From Sporosarcina luteola (GTDB taxonomy: Bacteria; Bacillota; Bacilli; Bacillales_A; Planococcaceae), in the NCBI RefSeq assembly GCF_023715585.1, contig NZ_JAMBOK010000001.1:1674001-1738000 (forward strand): a stretch of 64,000 bases of DNA. The letters are read 5' to 3'. Below are positions 63,676 to 64,000 of the stretch, in pieces (the first letter of the stretch is position 1; every line of letters begins with the position of its first letter). The notes under the pieces are model-generated. The model made no database searches. It was not told where the DNA came from and saw only the letters and a program-made list of their open reading frames with translations. A program made the translations under genes and the position numbers.

Positions 63676-64000
63676 TTATTCACCAATCTCACAAAATATC
63701 ATTCGATCTTTTCCGTTCACGTCTTTTTCAATAGAAACCCGCGCGTCCGGAAACGCCTTCTGGAACAATTCGCTCACTTGCGGCCCCTGCAGATAGCCGA
63801 TCTCGACACCGATGAGCGATCGGCTTTCCATAAGCGCCGGTAATTCTTGCGCAAGCTTCTTATAGAAAAACAGCCCGTCATCATCCGCGAAAAGTGCATT
63901 ATGCGGCTCGAAATCGAGGACGGTCTTCGACATCTCCTGCGATTCTTCCATTGCGATATACGGCGGGTTCGACAGGACGACATCCCATTTTTCCGTTTTT
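63676..64000 (-). CDS. prmC: PrmC release-factor glutamine methyltransferase, C-terminal part
   Basis: The frame runs from the window edge to a stop at 63676, giving about 108 residues. The catalytic 'NPPYI' motif is at 63955-63969 (minus strand), so the ATG at 63951 is internal, not a start. The C-terminal end 'RVSIEKDVNGKDRMIFCE' is typical. PrmC methylates the GGQ glutamine of release factors. The N-terminal two thirds are outside the window. Confidence 0.92.
   Translation of the reverse strand, partial: KTEKWDVVLSNPPYIAMEESQEMSKTVLDFEPHNALFADDDGLFFYKKLAQELPALMESRSLIGVEIGYLQGPQVSELFQKAFPDARVSIEKDVNGKDRMIFCEIGE

Overview
The window is chromosomal DNA of a low-to-mid GC, endospore-forming Firmicute, most likely a Planococcaceae member close to Sporosarcina. 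The evidence is the sporulation genes (spoIID, spoIIQ, spoIIID, spoIIR), a gene order from prmC to ywqB/ywqA that largely follows the Bacillus subtilis order, and a set of SLH-anchored surface enzymes that B. subtilis lacks. No species assignment can be made from sequence reading alone. No rRNA, tRNA, CRISPR array, prophage or insertion sequence was seen.

Layout. (1) 1-10.6 kb: the 3' part of a MurJ-type flippase, then five consecutive minus-strand SLH proteins: glucosaminidase, NlpC/P60 endopeptidase, subtilisin, amidase and 5'-nucleotidase. All are exported enzymes that should be held on the wall by their SLH domains. (2) 10.7-20.6 kb: an accessory region with two paralogous LEA-like mini-genes, a YdhG-like gene, a GDPD with a possible Pho control region, an EamA transporter plus a decayed second copy of its 3' end, YhdT-PanF, a NERD protein, a membrane Lon-like protease and a DnaQ-like exonuclease. 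(3) 20.6-31.6 kb: MFS exporter, large Vpr-like protease, polysaccharide deacetylase, HlyD/YIP1 pair, an unlisted 33-aa membrane peptide and an IDEAL protein. (4) 31.6-47.2 kb: ywqB-ywqA (SWIM + SNF2), ssbB, ywpF, fabZ, epuA, flhO-flhP, mbl, spoIIID, spoIIQ, spoIID, murA and ywzB. (5) 47.3-54.7 kb: the complete atpIBEFHAGDC operon behind a good sigma-A promoter and a leader of about 300 nt. (6) 54.9-64 kb: mnaA, upp, glyA, ywlG, rpiB, an inserted chemoreceptor, ywlE, mntP, ywlC, spoIIR and the 3' part of prmC.

The most unusual feature is non-coding. More than ten intergenic arrays are built from a short core (usually TTATGCGTG) repeated every 20 bp, with unrelated sequence filling the other 11 or so bases. 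In most arrays every step is exactly 20 bp. Two further arrays keep the 20-bp period but use a different core (AATTGAGCC at 30.4 kb, TTCTTGAGCG at 57.0 kb). Many arrays sit beside a shared flanking motif, GCGCTRARTGGTTTTGACAA. All cores point along the plus strand, and nearly all arrays lie just beyond the 3' end of a minus-strand gene. I know of no described family with this architecture, and it is the best candidate here for something new.

Start codons were re-chosen from ribosome binding sites for several genes (GDPD, the SLH subtilisin, lipoprotein, flhO, mbl, spoIIQ, spoIID, murA, atpA, atpI, ywpF, ywlG, mntP, the gene ending at 31222). Two small genes were added: 30256-30357 and 36017-36178.
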